DNA of 64,000 nt, taken from an uncultured Lachnospiraceae bacterium (GTDB lineage: Bacteria; Bacillota; Clostridia; Lachnospirales; Lachnospiraceae). Under the pieces are notes generated by a model, which searched no databases, was not told the origin of the DNA, and saw only the letters and a program-made list of their open reading frames with translations. Positions 54,068 through 63,519 of the stretch are shown here, piece by piece. The position numbers and the translations under genes are program-made. The DNA lies in the NCBI GenBank assembly GCA_910578175.1, contig CAJTPF010000001.1, positions 121,842 to 185,841 of the forward strand, given 5' to 3'. Position 1 is the stretch's first letter. Every line of letters begins with the position of its first letter.

Positions 54068-57000
54068 ATGATAACAAATTTAAAGGTAAAATTAAAAAGT
54101 ATATTTGCGGTTTTATTGGCTTTTTGTGTATTGACATGCACAATTCATATTGAAGCAATGGAAAATGAATTAAATAAAACAGAACAGATAATATCTACAA
54201 GAGTTGCACCTGATAATTATGTTCCTACTGAGGATAATGAGTAGATCAGTAGTTATTCGATTCAAAATAATAATCTGATAACAGATAAAAAAGTAGTTCT
54301 TATTCAGGATACTTTACCATGGAGTACAAATTCAAATGAAGAGATGCTTAACAGCCTTGGCATTTCATATGATAAAGTTACTACTACAAGTTTTCTTTCC
54401 TGTGATTTATCTCAATATGCAGTAGTTATCTTTGCAAATGACCAGCAATTTTCTGCATATAGTAATTATAAGGAATTTAAAGAATATCTGGAGTTATTTA
54501 CAGAACTTGGTGGTGTAATTGTTTTCGGTGCGGCTGACAATGGATGGGCAAATGGTTCCTTAGTGGAAATGTTGCCGGGAAATGTTCGTAAAACCAGTAG
54601 ATATGTATTAAATAATTATATTGTTGATTTTTCTCATCCGATTGTAAAGGGAAATTTGTCAGATGATGTTTTATTATTAAATGAAGATTTATATGAAACA
54701 TATACGAGTCATTCTTGTTTTATTGAGTCTTCACTTCCAGCCGGAAGTAAAGTAATATTGCGTGATTCAGACAGAAATGAACCAACATTAGTAGAATATC
54801 CGCTTGGGGATGGACGGGTGATAGCATCAGGATTAACATGGGAATATAATTATTTTTATAAGAGTTTGAATCGCGATGGAAAATATAGTGGCAGATTTGC
54901 AGATAAAGCTTTTGATGACCTGTTTTTATATGCGATTAAAGTAAGTACCATAAATCAACATGACATAACACCATTAAAAAAATATTGGTTGAGTAAAACA
55001 CAACATACAATTGCAGTGCTTGCTTCAGATACTAATCAAGGGATTAAGGGAGCAGAGGTCAGAATAGATGGAAATACATATCTAACAGATGAAAATGGAC
55101 TTGCTATGATTTCGGTTGCTGATAAATTAAAGACAACTGTGGAAGTTAAAGCTGATGGATATGGTACTGCGTTATTTAAGTATACATTGCAACCACAAAA
55201 GGCACATATATTTGTTCTAAATCCGGGTAATGGAGGTATGCGTCCATATTGTACTATGGTAGAAGAGGAATCAAGCGAATATGATTTGTACTCTGAAAAG
55301 CTATATTATATGGAAAATGAAACCACAGTATGTAAATTATTAATTTGCGCAGACTGGCGGGGAAAAACTCCTGGTCAATTCGTACTTTATCAGGAGGGAG
55401 AATTAGTTCTGATGTTTATATTTTAAACGATTATGGTTCCATACAAATAACAGATAATGAATCAGAGGAAAGCGGACTACAGTTTTTTGAAGATAGTCTT
55501 TATTGGGAGAGTGATGGTTCGGTAAAAGAATATAATTTAACAGATGGAAGCTTAAATACTATTATACTACAAGACGATGTGGTTAATTCGTCTTTTAAAG
55601 TACTTAAGTCAGATACTAAAGTTGCAATGTGCTGGAGCGATGGTGAAATTATAAAAGTATCGATAAAAGTTAATGAGAAATGGAGTGAGCCAATTGTTTT
55701 ATGTGAGAGTAAAGGAATGACAATAAATAATTTAGATACTCTGCTACTATCAGATAATTCGTGGTTTATTGTGATGAATATAAAGGGGGAGAATGATAAA
55801 ACATCAATAGGAGTTTTACATGTCATGATTCAACCAGATTTATCTTTAGATTATGTTTTTGCCAGTGATGCAAAAAGAATTGATGGAATCCAACAGGTTG
55901 AATTTGCAGTTACGAATAAAGGAGAGACTACAGTAACAGGGTTAAATATTTCAGTGAAAACGAATGAAGCAACATATCTTGATAAAGAAATATTTTGTAA
56001 TGTGGTGCCTGGAGAAACAAGTATATTTATTGAAGAATTTGAACTAAATGAAATTGATAAAGTTACTGATTTTAATATGGAAGTACATACTGAAGATGAA
56101 ACATATTATGAAAATAATATACAATCATTTCAGCTTGGTTATACAGATATTGCACTTTCTGTAAATCAGCTTGCTGCAAGTGATAAGATAATACTTGCAA
56201 TAGGTCTTTCTAATCTTTCTGATACTTCAGTTCAAACTACAATCAGTATTATGGAAGATAATGAAGAGGGAATTGCATTGGATATGAAAAACGTCGGAAC
56301 AATTGAATCAAAAGGTGAACTTTTATATTTGTATTCTATAAATAAAGACAACATAGATTTTTCAGATAAAAAAGCAAAACATTATTATATTAAAGCGGAT
56401 ACAAGTATTGAAGATTATAATTCAATAAATAATTTTAAATATATTGTTATATATCCTGACATAGAACTAACACCTAGTGATGAAGAAATGAGAGAACTCG
56501 AATTGATAAATGCTACAGAAGTGAATATTGAATCTCAAGATATAACACTGATTCTTTCGGATAAAGATAAGGTGACAAGTGTTCTTTCTGCAGTGGTTTT
56601 TCCAAGAAATGCAACATATCAACAGGTAGAATGGAGTGTTGAGAATCCAGAAATTGTATCTGTTGAGCAGGATGGAACAATTACCGGATTAACAGAAGGA
56701 AGAACAAAAGTAACGGCAAAAAGTATTGATGGAAATTTTACGGATACTGTTGACGTGACTGTTTTAAAAGAAGAATCAAAAATAAATGTTACAGGTATAC
56801 AACTGAACTCGAATAAGATAGAGCTGGTTCATGGAAACAGCAGATTAGACTCTTATCAATTTGTAGCAACTGTTTTTCCATTGAATGCCACAAATAAAAA
56901 TATACTGTGGAGCGTAGATAATAAAAATATAGTGACAATCGATCAAAATGGAGTGGTTCATGCAGTAAGTCAGGGGAATACGATTGTAAGGGCGGTAACG

Positions 57001-57696
57001 CTTGATGGAAACTTTTCAGCATCAGCGCTTGTGACAGTAAAAAATAATACTGTTCAAAATAATGTAAAAATATATTTTTCAAATAATAAGAATTGGAGTA
57101 ATGTATATGCATATTGTTTTAAATCAGGAACAAATCCGGTGAAACAAAATGCAGTATGGCCGGGGATTCCAATGACTTATAAAACACAAAATATATATAA
57201 TGAGCAGATATATGAAATTGAGATTGATGCAAATATGTATGATTATATTGTATTTAATGATGGCTATTCACAACAGACGGTAGATATACCTATTACGGCA
57301 CAGGATGGAATAGGATATTATATTACATATAATTCTAATAATAAATATAATGTAGAATCTTATGATTATAATGATGAGACTCAGACAATATATTTTACTG
57401 ATAATTATAATTGGGGAAATGTTCATGCATATTGTTTTAAGTCAGGAGAGAGTACAGTTATTGAAAATGTCTCATGGCCGGGACAGCAAATGACATATGT
57501 CAAAACAAATGGATATGGCGAAAAAATATATGCAATTACAATTCAGAAAAATAAATATGATTATATAATTTTCAGCAATGGAAGCAGTAATAAACAAACT
57601 GTAGATATATATTTAGATGTTCCGAGAAATACAGGATTTTATATTTCTGGAAGTGACAACAATAAATATTTTGTAACACCATATTCTTTTTCATAA
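54068..57696 (+). pseudogene. Broken secreted protein with Ig-like and two CBM26 starch-binding modules
   Basis: Starts at ATG 54068 (GAGAGG site) with a signal peptide (KSIFAVLLAFCVLTC). Codon 59 is TAG (54242-54244). The frame reopens at once and continues to 55426, where a one-base shift near 55392-55400 moves the sequence into the frame that runs to 57696. Order of parts: a ThuA/glutaminase-like domain, a carboxypeptidase-regulatory-like repeat (TNQGIKGAEVRIDG), a long beta-rich region with CARDB-like repeats, two Big_2 Ig-like domains (WSVENPEIVSVEQDGTITGL and the parallel near 56940), and two tandem CBM26-like repeats (VYAYCFKSG, WPGIPMTY). No catalytic glycosidase domain is seen. AT-rich. 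Confidence 0.8.
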
Positions 57697-57732
57697 GCAA
57701 TAAAAAATGTATTTGCTTATAGATTTTAGATA

Positions 57733-57776
57733 GAAGGGCTGCTGCACTAAGCAATTAGTGAGTAGCTCTTTTTTTC
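57733..57776 (+). terminator. Terminator closing the AT-rich patch
   Basis: AAGGGCTGCT pairs with AGTAGCTCTT (with G-T pairs) around a second stem CACTAA/TTAGTG, then seven T. Confidence 0.7.
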
Positions 57777-57987
57777 ATACATAACAAAGTCAAAATAACA
57801 AATTCATATCACAAACTATCCTATGCTCAGATGATTAATATACTGTCTGCCATTTTAACCGGAACTACTTGCATTTTCATTCAATTAATATTAGAATAAT
57901 TTCGATGATTGAATCGAGATGATAACCTGATTATGTATCACGAGATCAAGCCAAAAATGAAAATGAGGAACAAAGGAGATAAACAGT

Positions 57988-59223
57988 ATGGCAATAATTA
58001 ACCCTTTTCCATGTATAAAACCAACCAAAGAGCTGGCTTCCAAAGTAGCAGCATTACCTTATGATGTATATAACCGTAAAGAAGCCTGTGAGGCGGTGAA
58101 AGACAATACATACTCATTCTTAAGAATTGACCGGGCAGAGACACAGTTTGACGATTCTGTGGATACCTATGATGAACGGGTATATGCTAAAGCGAAGGAA
58201 TTACTGGAGAACATGAAGGCAGAGGGAATCTATGTGAAAGAAGAGCATCCCTGTTATTATGTATACGAACTGACCATGGACGGCAGGGTTCAGACCGGAA
58301 TCGTAGCCTGCGCCAGTATTGACGACTATGTGAATAATGTGATTAAAAAGCATGAGAATACAAGAGAAGAGAAAGAACTGGACCGGATCCGCCATGTGGA
58401 TACCTGCAGCGCCCAGACCGGACCGATTTTCCTTGCTTATCGGAGAAACGAACGGATCAATGAGGTGATCGGCCGGGTAAAGAAACAGGAGCCGATTTTT
58501 TCTTTCACGGCAGAGGATGAAATCGGACATGTTGGATATAGAATAGACAACTCAGAAGACATCCGCATGATACAGGAAGAATTCTCAGGAATACAGGAAA
58601 TTTATATTGCAGATGGACATCACAGAGCAGCCTCTGCAGTGAAGGTAGGATTAAAACGACGTCAGGAGAACCCGGGATACACGGGAGATGAAGAGTTTAA
58701 CTTTTTCCTGTCCGTATTATTTCAGGAGCAGGAACTTATGATTATGCCATATAACCGTGTAGTAAAGGATTTGAATGGATTCACGGAAGAGGAATTTCTT
58801 GAAGAAGTAGCAAAAACTTTTGAAGTAAAGAAGATAGGAAACCGTGCATTTGAACCGGAACGGAAGGAAAAGATCGCAATGTATATGGATGGTATCTGGT
58901 ATGAACTGACTGCCAGAGCGGAGATTTTAAGTAGGGATGCCGTGGAAGGTCTGGATGTATCGCTGCTGCAGAATAATGTTCTGGGCAGGATATTGGGCAT
59001 TGCGGATCCGCGGACTGACAAGCGGATCGATTTTATCGGAGGAATCCGGGGATTAAAGGAACTGGAACGCAGATGCAGGGAAGATATGAAAGTAGCGTTT
59101 GCCATGTATCCCACCTCTATTCAGGAACTATTTGCAGTGGCGGATGCCGGACAACTGATGCCGCCGAAATCTACCTGGTTTGAGCCGAAACTGAGAAGCG
59201 GATTGTTCATTCATGAAATATAA
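57988..59223 (+). CDS. DUF1015 family protein
   Basis: 411 residues. Hallmarks are NPFPCIKPTKELASKVAALPYDVY at the start, ADGHHRAASA in the middle, and PPKSTWFEPKLRSGLF near the end. The family is widespread and often next to serA in clostridia. Here 4.9 kb of AT-rich DNA lies between. Function unknown; a link with serine metabolism is inferred from position only. Its stop region overlaps the start of the Fur-family gene by 11 bases. Confidence 0.93.
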   Translation: MAIINPFPCIKPTKELASKVAALPYDVYNRKEACEAVKDNTYSFLRIDRAETQFDDSVDTYDERVYAKAKELLENMKAEGIYVKEEHPCYYVYELTMDGRVQTGIVACASIDDYVNNVIKKHENTREEKELDRIRHVDTCSAQTGPIFLAYRRNERINEVIGRVKKQEPIFSFTAEDEIGHVGYRIDNSEDIRMIQEEFSGIQEIYIADGHHRAASAVKVGLKRRQENPGYTGDEEFNFFLSVLFQEQELMIMPYNRVVKDLNGFTEEEFLEEVAKTFEVKKIGNRAFEPERKEKIAMYMDGIWYELTARAEILSRDAVEGLDVSLLQNNVLGRILGIADPRTDKRIDFIGGIRGLKELERRCREDMKVAFAMYPTSIQELFAVADAGQLMPPKSTWFEPKLRSGLFIHEI

Positions 59224-59626
59224 TACGAGACAGCGGGAATTAATACTGGAATGTCTGATGAATTCCGGCGGCAGGCATATTACGGCAGAGGATATACTGG
59301 AGTATCTGAAAGAAAAAGATACTCCGGTTGGAAAAAGTACGGTTTACCGTTATCTGGAAGCCCTTACGGAACAGGGTGTGATCCGGAAATATACCATAGA
59401 AGACGGCATTGGTGCCTGCTATCAGTATGTCGGCAATCCCGGAGGATGTCAGGAGCATTATCATCTGAAATGCAGCAGATGCGGACGGGTGTTTCATGTA
59501 TCCTGTGAGTTTATGGACGGGATTAATTCCCATATCTTAAAAGCCCACGATTTTCGGGTGGACAGCGGAAAAACAGTATTTTATGGGGTTTGCGGAGCAT
59601 GTGGAAAAAAGGAAGAAAAAATGTAG
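59213..59626 (+). CDS. Fur-family metalloregulator
   Basis: 137 residues. Winged helix (TRQRELILECLMNSGGRHIT, GKSTVYRYLEAL) and a C-terminal domain with two zinc cysteine pairs (CSRCG and CGACG), and His-rich CQEHYHLKC. It could be a Fur, Zur or PerR type; residues needed to decide cannot be judged safely. It is coupled to the DUF1015 gene. If PerR-like, the rubrerythrin box at 45834 is a candidate target. Confidence 0.9.
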   Translation: MKYNTRQRELILECLMNSGGRHITAEDILEYLKEKDTPVGKSTVYRYLEALTEQGVIRKYTIEDGIGACYQYVGNPGGCQEHYHLKCSRCGRVFHVSCEFMDGINSHILKAHDFRVDSGKTVFYGVCGACGKKEEKM

Positions 59627-59654
59627 TAAATGGTAAATAGTATAAAATATTGAC

Positions 59655-59695
59655 ATCCTATGCTATAATAGTCAGAAATGACGATAGCATGGGAT
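59655..59695. repeat. 12-bp inverted repeat before the HD hydrolase gene
   Basis: ATCCTATGCTAT (59655-59666) and ATAGCATGGGAT (59684-59695) match as inverted repeats at 11 of 12 positions, with a 17-base loop. The tract has TTGACA and TATAAT but only eight bases apart. Could be an operator or a hairpin leader. Confidence 0.5.
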
Positions 59696-59778
59696 TTGTC
59701 ATTTAAGCAGGTGACTTTAAAACAGATCCTATGAGTTTTGTGGTCGCATATAATTACAGAATAAAAAGAGGTAGACCG

Positions 59779-60342
59779 ATGAAAAGAAATGAATTATGGG
59801 AACAGGCATTAATATTTGCAGCGGAAGCACATGATAAAACATATCGAAAGGGAACCGGTCTGCCTTATATCGTCCATCCCATAGAGGTATCGTTTCTTGT
59901 GGCGGAACTGACAGAGGATGAGGAAGTGATCGCAGCTGCCGCACTGCATGATATAGTAGAGGATACCGAATACACCATTGAAGATATCCGCCGGCGGTTT
60001 GGAGAAAGAGTAGCCTGTTTTGTGGCGGCGGAAAGTGAAAACAAGCGGAATGAGATGAGCCGGGAGGATTCATGGAAGATTCGGAAACAGGAATTTCTGG
60101 ACAGGCTGCCCGGTGAACCGCCGGAAATAAAGATGATCGCATTGGCGGATAAATTATCCAATTTACGTTCTACCATGAAAGAATTTGAAACGATCGGAGA
60201 TGCCGTATGGGAAAGATTTCATCAGAAAGATAAAAAAGAACATCAGTGGTATCATACAGAAATCTTAAATATACTGGCTGAATTTAAAGAAAACCCTTTA
60301 TGGAAAGAATACAAAGAGTTATGCGAAACGATCTTTAGATAA
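59779..60342 (+). CDS. HD-domain hydrolase, MESH1/SpoT-like
   Basis: 187 residues, the size of small alarmone hydrolases. Motifs: AAEAHDKTYRKGTGLPYIVHPIEV, ALHDIVEDT (the metal HD with Glu-Asp), ADKLSNLRS. These match the (p)ppGpp hydrolase domain of Rel/SpoT. No synthetase domain. ATG 59779 follows AGAGGT; the frame upstream to 59731 lacks a site. It may lower (p)ppGpp or hydrolyse NADPH as MESH1 does. Confidence 0.88.
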   Translation: MKRNELWEQALIFAAEAHDKTYRKGTGLPYIVHPIEVSFLVAELTEDEEVIAAAALHDIVEDTEYTIEDIRRRFGERVACFVAAESENKRNEMSREDSWKIRKQEFLDRLPGEPPEIKMIALADKLSNLRSTMKEFETIGDAVWERFHQKDKKEHQWYHTEILNILAEFKENPLWKEYKELCETIFR

Positions 60343-60368
60343 AAGAGTGTTGAAAGGATGGTATAAAA

Positions 60369-61208
60369 ATGGCAGGTTTAGTATTAGAAGGGGGAACATT
60401 GAGACCGATATTCAGTTGTGGCGTCATGGATGCCCTGCTGGACAATGACATTATGTTTCCATATATTATAGGAGTTTCGGCGGGTATAACGGATGCCTTT
60501 TCCTATGTGTCAAAACAAAAGGAACGCAACCTGAAAGTACTGGAAAAATACAGACATGATAAGAGATATATCGGCTGGGGGAATTTCAGAAAATATAAGA
60601 GTCTCTTTGGACTGGATTTTGTCTATGACCAGGTACCGAATACATTGGAAGTATTTGACTGGGATACATTCCGGCAATACAATGGCAAAATACTGGTGGG
60701 GGTGACTAATGCCAGGACCGGGCATATAGAATATATGGATGGAATGCAGCTGGATAATAAATATACCATGTTGCGGGCTACCTGTGCGATTCCGTTGTTA
60801 TTTCCTCCGATCGTGATAAACGGGACTCCTTATTATGACGGCGGACTGACGGCGCCAATTCCGATCAAACAGTCCATAATGGACGGGAATGAAAAAAATC
60901 TGATCATCCTTACCCGCACCAGGGATTATAAAAAGGAACTTAAAAAATCTAATATCATCGCAGCAGAAACGCTGGAAAAAAAATATCCGAGAATTAAAAA
61001 TATATTGCTGAAGCGTCATATCCGATACAATAAAACCGTGGAATTCGTCAACCGTCTGGAAAAAGAGGGAAAAGCCCTGGTACTCCGTCCGGAGTATCCA
61101 CTGGACAGTCTGGAAAAAGATGTGGATGTGCTGCGGCAGACCAATCAGATGGGATATGATATGGCTGTGAAGCGGATGGATGAAATAGCTTCTATCTTAA
61201 ATCAATAG
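60369..61208 (+). CDS. Patatin-like phospholipase
   Basis: 279 residues. The Ser-Asp dyad is visible: nucleophile in GVSAGITDAF and Asp in YDGGLTAPIP. The oxyanion loop is LEGGTLRPIFSCGVMD (the common GGxxRG has Thr-Leu-Arg-Pro here). Probably a lipid acyl hydrolase in the cytoplasm. Follows the HD gene by 26 bases, likely co-transcribed. Confidence 0.92.
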   Translation: MAGLVLEGGTLRPIFSCGVMDALLDNDIMFPYIIGVSAGITDAFSYVSKQKERNLKVLEKYRHDKRYIGWGNFRKYKSLFGLDFVYDQVPNTLEVFDWDTFRQYNGKILVGVTNARTGHIEYMDGMQLDNKYTMLRATCAIPLLFPPIVINGTPYYDGGLTAPIPIKQSIMDGNEKNLIILTRTRDYKKELKKSNIIAAETLEKKYPRIKNILLKRHIRYNKTVEFVNRLEKEGKALVLRPEYPLDSLEKDVDVLRQTNQMGYDMAVKRMDEIASILNQ

Positions 61209-61265
61209 TTTTTGTTTTTAATATTCCAAACTTCGGAGATGAAATCTTTAAAAGGAGGAAGCGGA

Positions 61266-61937
61266 ATGGCACTCGTTTATATTGTGGAAGATGATAAAAA
61301 TATCAGTGAAATCGAAAGTTTTGCCCTGAAAAACAGCGGACATACCGTGGAAGAATTTGACTGCGGGAAAGCATTCTATAAAAAATTGTCAGAAAAAGTA
61401 CCGGATTTGATTCTGTTAGATATCATGCTTCCGGATGAAGATGGCCTGGAAATCCTTAAAAAGATTCGAAATATTCCGGAAACCAGACGGATCCCGGTCA
61501 TTATGGTCACTGCCAGGACCACGGAGCTGGACAAAGTAAAAGGATTGGATTCCGGTGCAGACGACTATCTGACCAAACCCTTTGGAGTCATGGAACTGAT
61601 ATCCAGAGTAAAGGCATTGCTCCGCAGGAGTAGCGGGATGGATGGAAATGATAGATTATCTTTGGGAGAAATCCTTCTGGATGGAGAAAAGCATGTTGTA
61701 TATGTAAGCAATGAACTATGCGAACTGACATATAAAGAGTATGAATTGCTAAGGCTGCTCATGCAGAATCAGGGGATCGTTCTGAAAAGAGACGTTATCA
61801 TGGAACGAATCTGGAGTCTGGATCATGAAGGAGAGTCCAGAACCCTGGATGTCCATATCAAAACACTGCGCCAGAAATTAAAAACCGCAGGAGGACATAT
61901 AAAGACCATCCGAAATGTGGGATATAGAATGGAATAG
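61266..61937 (+). CDS. PhoB/PhoP-like response regulator
   Basis: About 223 residues. Receiver domain with VEDDKN, phospho-Asp in LILLDIMLPDEDG, TKPF. A winged helix follows (LTYKEYELLRLL, SRTLDVHIKTLRQKL, NVGYRME). ATG 61266 follows AAAGGAGGAAG; the upstream in-frame start at 61212 is rejected. Pairs with the kinase 12 bases downstream. A tandem 11-base repeat box before the phosphate transporter (63422-63471) is its likely target. Confidence 0.92.
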   Translation: MALVYIVEDDKNISEIESFALKNSGHTVEEFDCGKAFYKKLSEKVPDLILLDIMLPDEDGLEILKKIRNIPETRRIPVIMVTARTTELDKVKGLDSGADDYLTKPFGVMELISRVKALLRRSSGMDGNDRLSLGEILLDGEKHVVYVSNELCELTYKEYELLRLLMQNQGIVLKRDVIMERIWSLDHEGESRTLDVHIKTLRQKLKTAGGHIKTIRNVGYRME

Positions 61938-61949
61938 GAGGATTCTTCC

Positions 61950-63308
61950 GTGAAAAAGAAGATCAATCTGCAGTTTATAATGATTACCGTTATTGCGATA
62001 ATATTCACAGCGATATTTTCCGGTATTATCTTTTATGAGATTTTTAAGACGGAAGTGATGGAAGAAATAAAGTCCTATGCACATCTGCTAACCGCCACTG
62101 CTTCTTTTGAAAAATTGGAGGAAGATCTGAGTGAAAAAAATATCCGAAATCTGCGTATTACGGTTATGAATAAAGACGGTACGGTAGAATTTGATACCAA
62201 TGCGGATATCGGGGGGATGGATAATCACCGGAGACGGCCGGAAATTATTGAAGCAATAAAGTATGGGGAAGGTGAGAACATCCGGAAGTCAGAAACTCTG
62301 GATACCAATACGTTTTATTATGCAGTCCGGCTGGATGATGGAGGAATCATCCGGGTTGCAAAGGAAAGTAGCAGTATATATCATGTATTTTTTAATTCTT
62401 TTCCGTATATCGGAATGATCGCGGTAATACTGTTTTTCATCTGTATCATAATATCCCACATCCTGACTAAGAGTCTGATTTCTCCGATTGAGAAGATGTC
62501 CAGGGATATCGACCATGTCAGTGAAATCAATACTTACAAAGAACTGATTCCGTTTATGAGTACCATACAGAAGCAGCATGAGGATATCTTAAAAAATGCA
62601 AAACTGCGCCAGGAGTTTACTGCAAATGTATCTCATGAGTTAAAGACGCCGCTGACATCCATATCCGGATATTCTGAACTGATCGAAAACGGTATGGCGG
62701 CAAATGAGGATGTAATACGGTTTGCCAGGGAAATCCACCGGAATTCCAACCGGCTTCTCACACTGATCAATGATATCATACGGCTGTCGGAACTGGATAC
62801 CGTTGATATGAATGTGGGATTAGAACGGCTGAATCTGTATGATATGGCTTTTAACTGTGTGGAAATGCTGAAAATGAGTGCGGAGAAGCATAAAGTAACG
62901 ATGAGTATAAAAGGGCAGGAGGTATATATCCTGGGAAATCGTCAGATGATAGACGAAATGATATATAATCTTTGTGATAATGCCATCCGGTATAACAATG
63001 AAAATGGTACAGTGGCAGTAACGGTCATGGGAATCCGGCGTTTTGATGCCGAACTCGGAAGACTGAAAAATGAAGCCGTGCTGTCGGTTAAGGATACCGG
63101 AATCGGAATACCCAAAACACATCAGGAGCGGATATTTGAGAGGTTTTACAGAGTGGATAAGAGCCGTTCCAAATCCACAGGCGGTACCGGACTTGGACTG
63201 GCCATTGTCAAACATATTGTTGCGGGGCATAAAGGCGCAGCTATTGAGCTTGAAAGCGACAGTGGTAAAGGAACGGAAATCAGGATCATATTTCCGGCGG
63301 ATGAATAA
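61950..63308 (+). CDS. PhoR-like membrane histidine kinase
   Basis: 452 residues from a GTG start with TAGGAGG. TM1 is at about 8-28, then an external domain of about 115 residues, TM2 at about 145-170 and HAMP. HisKA has NVSHELKTPLTSISGYSE. HATPase has NLCDNAIRYNNENG, DTGIGIP and GTGLGLAIVKH. The extracytoplasmic PAS-like domain fits PhoR. Phosphate control is inferred from the transporter gene and its Pho-box-like site. Confidence 0.92.
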   Translation: MKKKINLQFIMITVIAIIFTAIFSGIIFYEIFKTEVMEEIKSYAHLLTATASFEKLEEDLSEKNIRNLRITVMNKDGTVEFDTNADIGGMDNHRRRPEIIEAIKYGEGENIRKSETLDTNTFYYAVRLDDGGIIRVAKESSSIYHVFFNSFPYIGMIAVILFFICIIISHILTKSLISPIEKMSRDIDHVSEINTYKELIPFMSTIQKQHEDILKNAKLRQEFTANVSHELKTPLTSISGYSELIENGMAANEDVIRFAREIHRNSNRLLTLINDIIRLSELDTVDMNVGLERLNLYDMAFNCVEMLKMSAEKHKVTMSIKGQEVYILGNRQMIDEMIYNLCDNAIRYNNENGTVAVTVMGIRRFDAELGRLKNEAVLSVKDTGIGIPKTHQERIFERFYRVDKSRSKSTGGTGLGLAIVKHIVAGHKGAAIELESDSGKGTEIRIIFPADE

Positions 63309-63341
63309 CGTGAAAATTTATGTATATAATAATATTTATTT

Positions 63342-63376
63342 TACAAGTATTTGATAAGACAGATACTTGTATTTTT
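63342..63376 (+). terminator. Terminator of the PhoB/PhoR-like pair
   Basis: TACAAGTAT (63342-63350) pairs with ATACTTGTA (63363-63371), then a T run. Confidence 0.75.
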
Positions 63377-63421
63377 ATTGGTTTATTTTGGATATGGAAC
63401 ATCTTGGAGCCAAAAATTAAT

Positions 63422-63475
63422 TTTACCCAGATTTTACATAGATACAACCTGAAATTAACATGGCATTTATATAAT
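63422..63475 (+). promoter_or_regulatory. Pho-box-like tandem repeat and -10 of the phosphate transporter
   Basis: Five hexamers begin every 11 bases (63422, 63433, 63444, 63455, 63466): TTTACC, TTTACA, ACAACC, TTAACA, TTTATA. The Firmicute PhoP site is TTAACA repeated with 5-base gaps. A perfect TATAAT follows at 63470-63475 with no good -35, as expected for an activated promoter. Confidence 0.65.
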
Positions 63476-63519
63476 TCGGGTAACAGTTAATTTGAAATTA
63501 TAAAGAATGGAGATACAAA

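Noticed and set aside
54242-54244. TAG read as a recoded (suppressed) codon
   Set aside because: The same gene also has an independent frameshift about 1.15 kb downstream, and no other gene in the window uses in-frame TAG, so decay is simpler.
59650-59669. TTGACA and TATAAT as a promoter for the HD hydrolase
   Set aside because: The spacing is only eight bases, too short for sigma-A promoters; the bases are better explained as part of the inverted repeat.
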